This document shows positions 32,928 to 40,998 of a stretch of 64,000 bases of DNA, piece after piece. Under the pieces are notes generated by a model. The model saw only the letters and a list, made by a program, of their open reading frames with translations. It searched no databases and was not told where the DNA came from. Numbering within the stretch: position 1 is the first letter of the stretch; each line of letters begins with the position of its first letter. The DNA is from Brucella haematophila (GTDB taxonomy: Bacteria; Pseudomonadota; Alphaproteobacteria; Rhizobiales; Rhizobiaceae), in assembly GCF_005938105.1 (NCBI RefSeq), contig NZ_VCPE01000003.1, positions 1-64,000 of the forward strand. Direction: 5' to 3'. Made by a program: the position numbers and the translations under genes.

Positions 32928-34442
32928 TCATGAAGCGCGGCGTTGTACATCCATATCGCGCAATATCGTCTTGACGATTTTGCCATAGTTGTTCTTGGGC
33001 AAAGCGTCGATGAAGATATAATCCTTCGGACGTTTGAACCGTGCGATCCGGTCCAGACACAGATTGTCGAGTTCGACTGCCGTCGCCTTGCCGACCACAT
33101 AAGCAACAACGACTTCGCCCCATTCTGGGTCGGGTCGCCCAATCACCGACACCTCAGTGACATCTGGATGCACCAGCAGCACTTCCTCGATCTCGCGTGG
33201 ATAGATGTTGCTGCCGCCCGAAATAATGACGTCCTTCGAACGATCCTTCAGTGTCAGATACCCATCTGTGCCAAAGGCACCGATATCACCGGTGTGCAGC
33301 CAGCCATCTTTCAATGTCGCAGCGCTCGCAGTCTCATTTTGCCAGTATCCGCTCATGACCGTCGGACCGCGCACCAGAATTTCGCCCGAAATGCCCGCAG
33401 GCAGTGCATTGCCTTCATCGTCGCAAACCATGACATCAACCATGCCAAAAGGCGCGCCTACACTGCCCAGTACTGCTCGCCAGTTTGCTCGCGTGCGATC
33501 GGCTATCGTCTTGCGATCGAGCACGGTAATGGTCATCGGGGTTTCGCCCTGACCATAAATCTGGGCAAGGCGCGGCCCAAACGCGTCCAGTGCAGCAATA
33601 GCATCCTCGACATACATCGGCCCCCCGCCATAAATAATGGTGCGAAAGGCTGCCGGATCGGCCTTATCCGCTTCGGCAATCATACGCTTGACCATTGTGG
33701 GGGCAGCAAAGAGCGACATCCGTTGCCAGTGTGCGGCCAGTTCGAAAACTTCCTGCGCATCGAAGCCACCGGATTCCGGTATGACATTGACCGCACCGCG
33801 CAATATATGCGCCATCATGTAGAGACCTGCACCATGGCTCATAGGTGCGGCATGCAACGTCGTGTCCCCAATCACGGTCGGGTCGACCTCGCCTAAGTAG
33901 GCGTAAGACATGACCGCCAGATTGGCATGGGAAAGACAGGCTCCTTTAGGCTTGCCTGTCGTCCCACTGGTATAGAATAGCCAGGCCATATCGTCGTCGT
34001 TTTGTGACGCAAGCGCCTGCGGGTCCGATTGCAGCAGATTGCACCAGTCTTGCCCGCCAAGCGCAACCAGATAACGCATTCGCTGCGGCGCAACGACAGC
34101 TATTGCCTCAGCGATATCTCTCGATGCGAGCACGACGGTCGCACCGGAGTCATCAATCGCAAAAGCAATTTCCTGCGCGTGAAGTTTGGCATTGACTGGA
34201 ACCGCGACAGCGCCCGCCCACCATATCGCGTAAAGCGCGGTGACATAGTCGGCCTCGTTCTTGGCTGCGATTACAACGCGATCTCCGGGTCGCAGACCAA
34301 AGCGCTGCACCAACCCGCCTGCGAGACGGGCCGATCGTTCAGCCAGTTCACCATAGGTAGCCACCACGCGGCGGCCGTAACCCACAGCTGGCAATGCCGG
34401 ATTTGCCCGTCCATTTCGGGCAAGCCACGATGCCATGTTCAT
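32928..34442 (-). CDS. AMP-dependent acyl-CoA synthetase/ligase
   Basis: 504-aa ANL-superfamily enzyme. FYTSGTTGKPKGACLSH, YGQGETPMTI, LHTGDIGAFGTDGYL, DRSKDVIISGGSNIYPREIE and the catalytic Lys in LPKNNYGKIVK are all present. Activates a carboxylate to its CoA thioester. RBS AAGGGAGA is about ten bases before ATG 34442; an in-frame ATG two codons later is an alternative. Lies between the cupin gene and the thiolase, so the product is likely the thiolase substrate. Confidence 0.9.
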   Translation of the reverse strand: MNMASWLARNGRANPALPAVGYGRRVVATYGELAERSARLAGGLVQRFGLRPGDRVVIAAKNEADYVTALYAIWWAGAVAVPVNAKLHAQEIAFAIDDSGATVVLASRDIAEAIAVVAPQRMRYLVALGGQDWCNLLQSDPQALASQNDDDMAWLFYTSGTTGKPKGACLSHANLAVMSYAYLGEVDPTVIGDTTLHAAPMSHGAGLYMMAHILRGAVNVIPESGGFDAQEVFELAAHWQRMSLFAAPTMVKRMIAEADKADPAAFRTIIYGGGPMYVEDAIAALDAFGPRLAQIYGQGETPMTITVLDRKTIADRTRANWRAVLGSVGAPFGMVDVMVCDDEGNALPAGISGEILVRGPTVMSGYWQNETASAATLKDGWLHTGDIGAFGTDGYLTLKDRSKDVIISGGSNIYPREIEEVLLVHPDVTEVSVIGRPDPEWGEVVVAYVVGKATAVELDNLCLDRIARFKRPKDYIFIDALPKNNYGKIVKTILRDMDVQRRAS

Positions 34443-34478
34443 CGCTGCTGTCTCCCTTCCTTCTCTGGCCTTTGCATC

Positions 34479-34811
34479 TCAGGCATATTCAGGGCGACGC
34501 GGTGTGAACACATCGAGATTGAGTACGTCTTCGTCACCGATGACCTCCCCCCAGTGAACCACATTCGGCGGAATGACCAGCAGGCCGCCGGGACCGACGA
34601 TATGTTCTTCCGAACCCACCGTGAAACGGATGGTTCCGGCAAGAATATAGGCGATCTGCTCATTCTCGTGCGAATGCGGCTTCGGCTCGTGGCCCGGTTT
34701 CAGCCGGTGGAGCGCGAGCGTGGCACCCTCACCCGAGAAGGCCTTGCGCTCGACACCCTCGCGCACGGGCGTCCAGGGAATGCTGTTCCAGTCAACTTTA
34801 TGAATGTTCAT
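34479..34811 (-). CDS. Small cupin-domain protein
   Basis: 110 aa from ATG 34811. Single cupin_2 barrel with the metal set in PKPHSHENEQIAYI (HxHxxxxE-like) and the second motif LVIPPNVVHWGEV with another His. The frame stays open to 35036 but that part is antisense-like overlap of livH. Role unknown: dioxygenase, isomerase and chaperone-like functions all occur. It is embedded between livH and the CoA ligase of the operon. Confidence 0.82.
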   Translation of the reverse strand: MNIHKVDWNSIPWTPVREGVERKAFSGEGATLALHRLKPGHEPKPHSHENEQIAYILAGTIRFTVGSEEHIVGPGGLLVIPPNVVHWGEVIGDEDVLNLDVFTPRRPEYA

Positions 34812-34833
34812 CGAAATTCTCGTATATTTGAGT

Positions 34834-35703
34834 TCAACGGGCGCTGCCCAGAAGGCCAGAGGGCCGAATGAACAGAAAGAGCAGCAGGATCGACAGCGCC
34901 GCGACATTCTTGAAACCAGCGCCCAGCGACAGGATGGCAAGGGCCTGAACGAGACCGAGCATGATACCCCCGAGGAACGCCCCAAACGGGCGACCGAAAC
35001 CGCCGATGATTGCAGCGATGAACCCGGATATCGCAAACGGTACGCCCATGTTGAACGCCGTATACTGCGTCGGTGTTACGAGAATCCCGGCCAGAGCGCC
35101 CAGCACTGCACTGAGAACGAAAGCGCCTGTCAGCATTGCCGATACCGGAATGCCCTGAAGCGCTGCCGCTTCGGCATTGATCGAGCAGGCACGCATCGCT
35201 TTGCCAAGCCGGGTGCGTTTGAAAAACAGGCCGAGCGCCGCAACGATGAGAAGAGAACCAGCCATGATCCACAGCGACTGATAGTTGATCGCCACCCCGC
35301 CGATCATGATCGGGGGCAGATCAAGAAATACCGGCAAGGTCTTTGGCTGGTCGTCGACCACCAAAAAAGTCAGCCGCTCAATCACGATCTGTGCAGCAAG
35401 CGTCGCGAGGATCATCACGAACATGGCAGCGTTGCGCTTCCAGAGAGGACGAACCACCAGTCGCTCCAGAAGCGCTCCAACGACGGCTACCACCGCTATC
35501 GCCAAGACAGCTGCCAGAAAATAGGGCAGATGATACTGTTCGAGGAAGATATAGGTGACCATGCCGCCCAGCATCACAAATGCGCCCTGCGCGAAATTGA
35601 CAATGCCACTTGCATTATAGATGACACAGAAACCAATGCCGATCAGACCATAAACGCAGCCAATGCTGACGCCGCTGATCAGACTTTGAAAAAGCACATC
35701 CAT
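34834..35703 (-). CDS. livH: Branched-chain amino acid-type ABC transporter permease LivH (third system)
   Basis: About 289 aa; two adjacent ATGs (35706, 35703), of which the second has the better spacing from TAGGAG. Polytopic: SGVSIGCVYGLIGIGFCVIY, ASGIVNFAQGAFVMLGG and AAIIGGFGRPFGAFLGGIML, cut here as GGFGRPFGAFLGG. It is clearly more distant from the two other LivH proteins than those are from each other. Last transporter gene of this system; the 412-codon open frame on the other strand is a shadow. Confidence 0.9.
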   Translation of the reverse strand: MDVLFQSLISGVSIGCVYGLIGIGFCVIYNASGIVNFAQGAFVMLGGMVTYIFLEQYHLPYFLAAVLAIAVVAVVGALLERLVVRPLWKRNAAMFVMILATLAAQIVIERLTFLVVDDQPKTLPVFLDLPPIMIGGVAINYQSLWIMAGSLLIVAALGLFFKRTRLGKAMRACSINAEAAALQGIPVSAMLTGAFVLSAVLGALAGILVTPTQYTAFNMGVPFAISGFIAAIIGGFGRPFGAFLGGIMLGLVQALAILSLGAGFKNVAALSILLLFLFIRPSGLLGSAR

Positions 35704-35712
35704 CATAAGCTC

Positions 35713-36468
35713 CTAACCCAGATATGCCGCGATGACGGCCGGGTCTCGGCGCACCGCTTCCGGCGTGCCTTGGGCGATCTTGCGGCCATAGTCGAGCACG
35801 ACCACTTCGTCGGCTATATCCATGACCAGCTTCATGTCATGTTCGATGAGCAGCACCGCAATTCCGTCGGCAGCAATCATACGCACGGTTTCAGCCAGAC
35901 GCTCGCTTTCTTCGGCATTGAGACCAGCCGCCGGTTCATCCAGCAGCAGCACACGCGGACGAGCCGCCATGGCACGGGCAATTTCGAGAAGACGCTGCTG
36001 ACCATAGGGCAAGGTTGCGGCGGGGCTGTCGGCGACAGATGATAGTCCCACAAGATCGAGAAGCGCTTTCGCCTTCTCCTCCACCTCGCGTTCGGATTGT
36101 CGTTGCCAACCGGGGCGCAACAATGCGGCGAACAGGCCGCCTTTCGTCCGCAGGTGGAAACCGACCTTGACGTTTTCCAGCGCGGTCAGATCCTGGAACA
36201 GTTTGACGAGCTGGAACGTGCGTACCAACCCCAACCCTGCTCTCGTTTCCGTCCGCAAGCTGGTCACATTCGACCCCAACAAAATGATCTCGCCCTCACT
36301 TGGCGGCATGCTGCCAGCGATGAGATTGAAGAGCGTCGTCTTGCCGGCGCCATTGGGCCCGATGACAGCCGTGACACCCCGTTCCGGAACATCAAATGAA
36401 ACATTATCGACAGCCGTCAGCCCACCGAACCGGCGCGTGGCGCCACGTACTTGCAGGATAGCGTTCAT
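35713..36468 (-). CDS. livG: Branched-chain amino acid-type ABC transporter ATP-binding protein LivG (third system)
   Basis: 251 aa. Walker A GPNGAGKT, signature LPYGQQRLLEIARAM, Walker B LLLDEPAAGLN and LLIEHDMKLVMD are present. ATG 36468 overlaps the livM stop by four bases. Ends at IAAYLG, lacking the long tail of the other two LivG proteins. Confidence 0.92.
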   Translation of the reverse strand: MNAILQVRGATRRFGGLTAVDNVSFDVPERGVTAVIGPNGAGKTTLFNLIAGSMPPSEGEIILLGSNVTSLRTETRAGLGLVRTFQLVKLFQDLTALENVKVGFHLRTKGGLFAALLRPGWQRQSEREVEEKAKALLDLVGLSSVADSPAATLPYGQQRLLEIARAMAARPRVLLLDEPAAGLNAEESERLAETVRMIAADGIAVLLIEHDMKLVMDIADEVVVLDYGRKIAQGTPEAVRRDPAVIAAYLG

Positions 36469-37493
36469 TGCGCCCTCCCCGAGGTTTTTGACGGCGCCTT
36501 GCGCGCATCAAGAGACTTAGCCAAACCGACCAACCCCTTGGGCGCGTAAATGAGAATGATAATCAGCGTGACGCCGTAGGCCAGGTCCTGACTTTCACTC
36601 AAGCCACGGAATATCTCCGGCAAAAGGCTGACAATAAGCGCTCCGATAATCGGCCCAGCCACCGTGCCCAGCCCACCGATATAGATCATCGTGAAAGCGA
36701 GAACGACCATATGAAGGCCGAACACCTCCGGGCTAACAAAGCCAACCACATGGACGAAAAGCGAACCCGCAATCGAAGCCAGAGCTGCGGACAGCAGGAA
36801 AGAAAGCAATTTGTACCGCGCCACATTAATACCAAGCGCGCTGGCAGCCTCTTCGCTGCCCGCGACAGCTGCAAATGCTCGACCCACACGCGATTTGCGA
36901 ATGCGCGACATGGCGAAAGCGACGAGAATTGTCAGCGCCGAAAGTGTCAGCAGAATTTGTCTGTCGCTCGCAGCTTCAAACGATCCAATGCCAAGCGGAG
37001 GAATGCCCGAAATCCCGAGATAACCTTGCGTTACAGATTCCCATTCGACCGCGATTTCGTAGACGATCAAGCCGATCGCCAGCGTTGCCATCGCGAGATA
37101 ATGGCCCTTGAGACGAAGTGTTGGAAGACCAATGATGCAAGCCGCCACCATAGCAGCGACGAGCCCAAACATCATGGCTGGCAATGGCGCCCATTCATAG
37201 GTTGTGGTCAACACAGCCGAGCTGTAGCCGCCAATGGCTGCAAAAGCGCTTTGACCAAAGGAGACCTGAGCCGTCAGCCCCATAAAGACATTGAGGCCGG
37301 ATACAAAGATCGCATAAATCAGTCCGAAAGCGACGATAGTGGAAAGATAGCCGCCGAAAATCACAGCATAGCCGACAATGGCCGCCGACAGCACCCAGAT
37401 ACCGGCGGATGCCGTCAACCAGTTTGCGAGCAGACCGCTACCGCTGCCCATCATTGAAGGATCACGCGAAATAATATTGTGCGAGTTCGTCAT
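36465..37493 (-). CDS. livM: Branched-chain amino acid-type ABC transporter permease LivM (third system)
   Basis: 342 aa with LivM-type loops: SGLNVFMGLTAQVSFGQSAF, LPTLRLKGHYLAMATLAIG and the coupling-loop region AVAGSEEAASALGINVARYK. Start ATG 37493 lies inside the livF 3' end (32-base overlap) with GAGG upstream; a later ATG (37454) is possible. Conserved aromatic/acidic positions are LivM-like but the sequence is distant from systems one and two. Confidence 0.88.
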   Translation of the reverse strand: MTNSHNIISRDPSMMGSGSGLLANWLTASAGIWVLSAAIVGYAVIFGGYLSTIVAFGLIYAIFVSGLNVFMGLTAQVSFGQSAFAAIGGYSSAVLTTTYEWAPLPAMMFGLVAAMVAACIIGLPTLRLKGHYLAMATLAIGLIVYEIAVEWESVTQGYLGISGIPPLGIGSFEAASDRQILLTLSALTILVAFAMSRIRKSRVGRAFAAVAGSEEAASALGINVARYKLLSFLLSAALASIAGSLFVHVVGFVSPEVFGLHMVVLAFTMIYIGGLGTVAGPIIGALIVSLLPEIFRGLSESQDLAYGVTLIIILIYAPKGLVGLAKSLDARKAPSKTSGRAQ

Positions 37494-38193
37494 GGGATTT
37501 TACCTCGCGAGGATCAAGTGTGGCGACGATGCGCCCAAGCGAAAGAAGATATGCACGGCAGGCGAGTTTCAGCGCCAGCGGCGCTTTCTGCTCAACGAGG
37601 ATGATCGGTAAGCCCTCCGCGGCCAGTCTGCCGAGAGTTTCAAGAATCTCCCCGGTTACGCGCGGTGCAAGCCCAAGCGACGGTTCATCGAGAAGCAGCA
37701 CCTTGGGATCGGCCATCATGGCACGACCGACAGCGACCATCTGTTGCTCGCCGCCGGACATGGAGCCCGCAACCTGCGAAAGCCGCTCCTTGATCCTTGG
37801 AAACAGATCGAAGACACGAGCGTAGCGACGCTGCAACTCTGCTTTGTCGCGCACCCGATAGGCTCCAAGTTCAAGGTTTTCGAGTACCGTCATTGGACCG
37901 AAGATGCCTCGCCCCTCCGGCACCAGGACAACACCTTTTGCTGCCGCACCCACGGGGTCACGTCGCCCAAGCGGCGTCCCCATGAACCGGACCTCCCCCT
38001 CATTGGGGGTGAGACCCATGATTGCCCGCAACAGTGTCGATTTACCCGCACCGTTTGGCCCAAGGACAGCGACCAGTTCGCCACGACCAACGGAAAGATC
38101 GGCTGACTTGAGCGCCTGAACATGTCCATAATGCGCTTTCAGTCCGCGGGTTTCGAGCACCGGCGCTGCACGGTGCGGCAGCTCAGACGTCAT
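37462..38193 (-). CDS. livF: Branched-chain amino acid-type ABC transporter ATP-binding protein LivF (third system)
   Basis: 243 aa. Walker A GPNGAGKS, VPEGRGIFGPMTVLENL, cut here as PEGRGIFGPMT, signature MSGGEQQMVAVGRAM, Walker B LLLDEPSLGLAP and LVEQKAPLAL are present. ATG 38193 overlaps the binding-protein stop by four bases. Here the gene order is J-F-M-G-H, unlike J-H-M-G-F in the other two systems. Confidence 0.92.
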   Translation of the reverse strand: MTSELPHRAAPVLETRGLKAHYGHVQALKSADLSVGRGELVAVLGPNGAGKSTLLRAIMGLTPNEGEVRFMGTPLGRRDPVGAAAKGVVLVPEGRGIFGPMTVLENLELGAYRVRDKAELQRRYARVFDLFPRIKERLSQVAGSMSGGEQQMVAVGRAMMADPKVLLLDEPSLGLAPRVTGEILETLGRLAAEGLPIILVEQKAPLALKLACRAYLLSLGRIVATLDPREVKSHDELAQYYFA

Positions 38194-39332
38194 TGCGCGA
38201 TCCTCACCTTGCCATCGATGATCTGGGCAATCACAAAGGGATTGACGGCAATGCCCTGATGATTGTCAGCCGCGAAATTATAGGTGCCTGTTGTGCCTTG
38301 AAAATTGGTGATCTGCTCCAGGTTCTGGCGTACCGATGGACCTTCGAAGGACTTACCCTTTTCGATTGCTGCCACCGTGAGCATCACACCGTCCCAGCCA
38401 CGCGACGCCCAGTTCGGATCGCGATCGGCAAATTTCTTGCGCCATGGATCAAGGAAGGTGCCGATGGCCTGCTTGAGCGGACCATCTGGATAGGCTTCGA
38501 ATACCTGAGACGGCGATGCAACGAAGAAGAACCTGTCACCCAGAACCTCGGCGACTGGCTTGAAGACGGCCAGATCTTCCAGACTGGTCAAAAGCAGCAT
38601 GTTCGAACCAAGCTGCTTCAGGTTCTTGGCTGCCGTCAGTGTGGTACCGCCGAGGCCAATCTTGATGATTGCACCAGCACCTGCCGCCTGCATCTTGTTC
38701 AACTGTACACTGAGATCGGCGTCATCCTGCTTGTAGGCTTCCACACCCACAACTTCGATGCCGTATTTAGCAGCCGCCTTTTCAGCGACGGCCTTCTGCA
38801 ACAATGCATAGGGCGTCGGATCATGCAGAACACCAATCTTGCGGATATCTGTCTTGTCACGCAGATATTCCAGACGTTTTTCGACTTCGAAACCGGCAGG
38901 CGGCAAGGTGGTGAATGCCCACTCGATCTCCTTCGGCTGCTTCGGCAAAATGGAACAGAGGATCATCGGTATTTCGCTACGCGCCGTCATGCTCGCAGCC
39001 GCAGCATTACCTGCTGATACGCAACCACTGATGAAGATGTTCGCCCCATCCGAACTCATCATCTTGCGGTAGACGGTAACGGCATCCTGTGGTTGCGAGC
39101 GGTTGTCTTCAACCACGACTTCGAGCTTGCGCCCCAATACGCCGCCCTTAGCGTTGACCGTTTCAACCGCTGTTTCAACGCCGTCGCGCCAAGCACGGTC
39201 AACAGTTGCTGCATAACCCGTCAGACCCGCCGAAATGCCGATCTTGTATACCTCTTCCGATGCGGCAGGGCCTGCAGCGAATGCGCTGAAGACAACCGCT
39301 GCGACGGCCATTTTCTTGGATATGTAAGACAT
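38190..39332 (-). CDS. livJ: Branched-chain amino acid-type ABC transporter binding protein (third system)
   Basis: 380-aa periplasmic protein. Sec signal MSYISKKMAVAAVVFSAFAA, then GPAASEE, before VYKIGISAGLTGYAATVDRA; Type I periplasmic binding fold with VLGRKLEVVVEDNRSQPQDA, cut here as VEDNRSQPQDA. RBS GGGAGGAGTT precedes ATG 39332. It follows HyuB by 44 bases and starts the transporter part of the operon. Ligand unknown; if HyuAB carboxylates a ketone, this could bind a polar precursor, while ketones themselves need no importer. Confidence 0.9.
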   Translation of the reverse strand: MSYISKKMAVAAVVFSAFAAGPAASEEVYKIGISAGLTGYAATVDRAWRDGVETAVETVNAKGGVLGRKLEVVVEDNRSQPQDAVTVYRKMMSSDGANIFISGCVSAGNAAAASMTARSEIPMILCSILPKQPKEIEWAFTTLPPAGFEVEKRLEYLRDKTDIRKIGVLHDPTPYALLQKAVAEKAAAKYGIEVVGVEAYKQDDADLSVQLNKMQAAGAGAIIKIGLGGTTLTAAKNLKQLGSNMLLLTSLEDLAVFKPVAEVLGDRFFFVASPSQVFEAYPDGPLKQAIGTFLDPWRKKFADRDPNWASRGWDGVMLTVAAIEKGKSFEGPSVRQNLEQITNFQGTTGTYNFAADNHQGIAVNPFVIAQIIDGKVRIAQ

Positions 39333-39376
39333 GAACTCCTCCCATAAGTTCGTCTGCTATTTCACTCTCTTAACCG

Positions 39377-40924
39377 TCAGGCAGGCTTGCCGAACCCTCC
39401 GCCGCCTGGCGTTTCCAGTACCACCCTGTCATTAGGCTGCATGGTGAGCTTCTTCGCTTCGCTGACCGACTTGCCATTGACGAGGAACCGCCCCGCGGTG
39501 CCGTCGGACCCGCCACCAAGCCCTTCCGGTCCCTTGTCGAGCCGGCTCGGCACGGCATTCAGAAGCCATGGCACATCGGTGCGCATGTGGAACCCGATGG
39601 TCTGGCCATCGCCACCGCGCATACGTCCTGCTCCTCCCGAACCCCGGCGCAGTTCTTTGCGGTCGAAGACGATCGGCATTGCTGCTTCGAGAATTTCTAT
39701 CGGAACGGCGGCGACGCCAGTCGGATAGCATGTGGCACTGGGCCCGTGCTTTTCGGCGCGCGCGCCCATCCCGCCGGAATAATTGAACATCGACGAGGTA
39801 AACGCCTGCCCTGCATCGTTGCGACCCTGGATCTGGATCGTCCAAACGGCGCCTGATCCTTCGGCGAGTACCTGGGTTGGAATGACCTGATAGAGCGCTT
39901 TCAAAATCGGCATCGGCACATACATACCAACAACGTGGCGCGCATTGACGGGAGCCGGATAGCTGCAATTCACGATGGAGCCTTCCGGGGCGCGGATTTC
40001 AATCGGCGCCAGTGAACCGGAATTATTCGGAAGTTCGGGATTGAGGCAGCTGCGGATGGCGAAAGTCGAGTAGGCGTGGGTATAATTCAACACCACATTA
40101 ATACCCGTCGCTGTCTGCATTGAACTACCATCGAAATCGACAATGATGCTGCCTGCATCCGGATCGACGGTCACGGCAGTCTTTAGCGTGATAACCTCGC
40201 CACCGGGAACATCAAACTGGGATTCGCCGTGATAAGTGCCCCCCTTCAACTTGCGGATAGCCGCGCGGGTGGCTTCTTCGGAACGGGCGATGATTTCATC
40301 CGACAACATCTCGATATCATCGACGCCCTGACGCTCGCACAGTGCGATCAGATGCTCGGCGGCAGCCTGACCGCTTGAAACCTGTGCGGCCAGATCGCCA
40401 AACACGGCATCGGGCGTGCGAACATTACGACGGATCATAGCCTGCAAGACGGGATTCATCACGCCACGCTCGTAGAACTTGAGCGGTGGAATCCAAAGCC
40501 CTTCTTCATGCACATCACGGGCGCCAGCGCCGATACCATAGCCCCCGATATCGGTGTGATGGATGGTCGAGCCGATATAGGCAATAAGGCGCTCACCATT
40601 GAAGATCGGCGTCAGGATCGTGATATCGAAGAAATGCCCTGCCGAAAGCCACGGATCGTTCGTGATGAGCACATCACCCGGTTCGCACCGGCCACTGAAT
40701 TCACGCACAAGATGCTGTCCCGCAAAAGCGAGCGAATTGATATGGCCCGGTGTGCCGGTATTGGCTTGCGCCACCATGCGCCCACGCTGATCGAACAGCG
40801 CGCAGGCCAGATCGCCAGCCTCACGGACGATAGGGCTGAATGCGATACGTTGCAGCGCCTTGGCGCGTTCGGTGACAATTCCGATCAGATTTGACCAGAG
40901 AATCTCAAGTTCGATGCCGTCCAC
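39377..40924 (-). CDS. Hydantoinase B/oxoprolinase (HyuB) family protein
   Basis: About 515 aa from GTG 40924, with GGGAGG seven bases upstream; the frame extends only five more codons. Typical HyuB blocks: SPIVREAGDLACALFD, HINSLAFAGQHLV, VLITNDPWLSAGHFFDITIL, cut here as NDPWLSAGHFFD, HHTDIGGYG and the Gly-rich RGSGGAGRMRGGDG. HyuA/HyuB proteins include ATP-dependent hydantoinases, 5-oxoprolinases and acetone/acetophenone carboxylases. No N-carbamoyl amidohydrolase (HyuC) is nearby, which makes a pure hydantoin route less likely. 74 bases after HyuA. Confidence 0.88.
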   Translation of the reverse strand: MDGIELEILWSNLIGIVTERAKALQRIAFSPIVREAGDLACALFDQRGRMVAQANTGTPGHINSLAFAGQHLVREFSGRCEPGDVLITNDPWLSAGHFFDITILTPIFNGERLIAYIGSTIHHTDIGGYGIGAGARDVHEEGLWIPPLKFYERGVMNPVLQAMIRRNVRTPDAVFGDLAAQVSSGQAAAEHLIALCERQGVDDIEMLSDEIIARSEEATRAAIRKLKGGTYHGESQFDVPGGEVITLKTAVTVDPDAGSIIVDFDGSSMQTATGINVVLNYTHAYSTFAIRSCLNPELPNNSGSLAPIEIRAPEGSIVNCSYPAPVNARHVVGMYVPMPILKALYQVIPTQVLAEGSGAVWTIQIQGRNDAGQAFTSSMFNYSGGMGARAEKHGPSATCYPTGVAAVPIEILEAAMPIVFDRKELRRGSGGAGRMRGGDGQTIGFHMRTDVPWLLNAVPSRLDKGPEGLGGGSDGTAGRFLVNGKSVSEAKKLTMQPNDRVVLETPGGGGFGKPA

Positions 40925-40998
40925 GGTTCTTCCTCCCAACCGTTGCGCTGGCTCTGGCGTTGCCCGTCAAGGCCACCAGAGACCAGAGCGTCAATTCC

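Noticed and set aside
34804-36042. 412-codon plus-strand frame
   Set aside because: Antisense to livH/livG of the third system; low-complexity charged translation.
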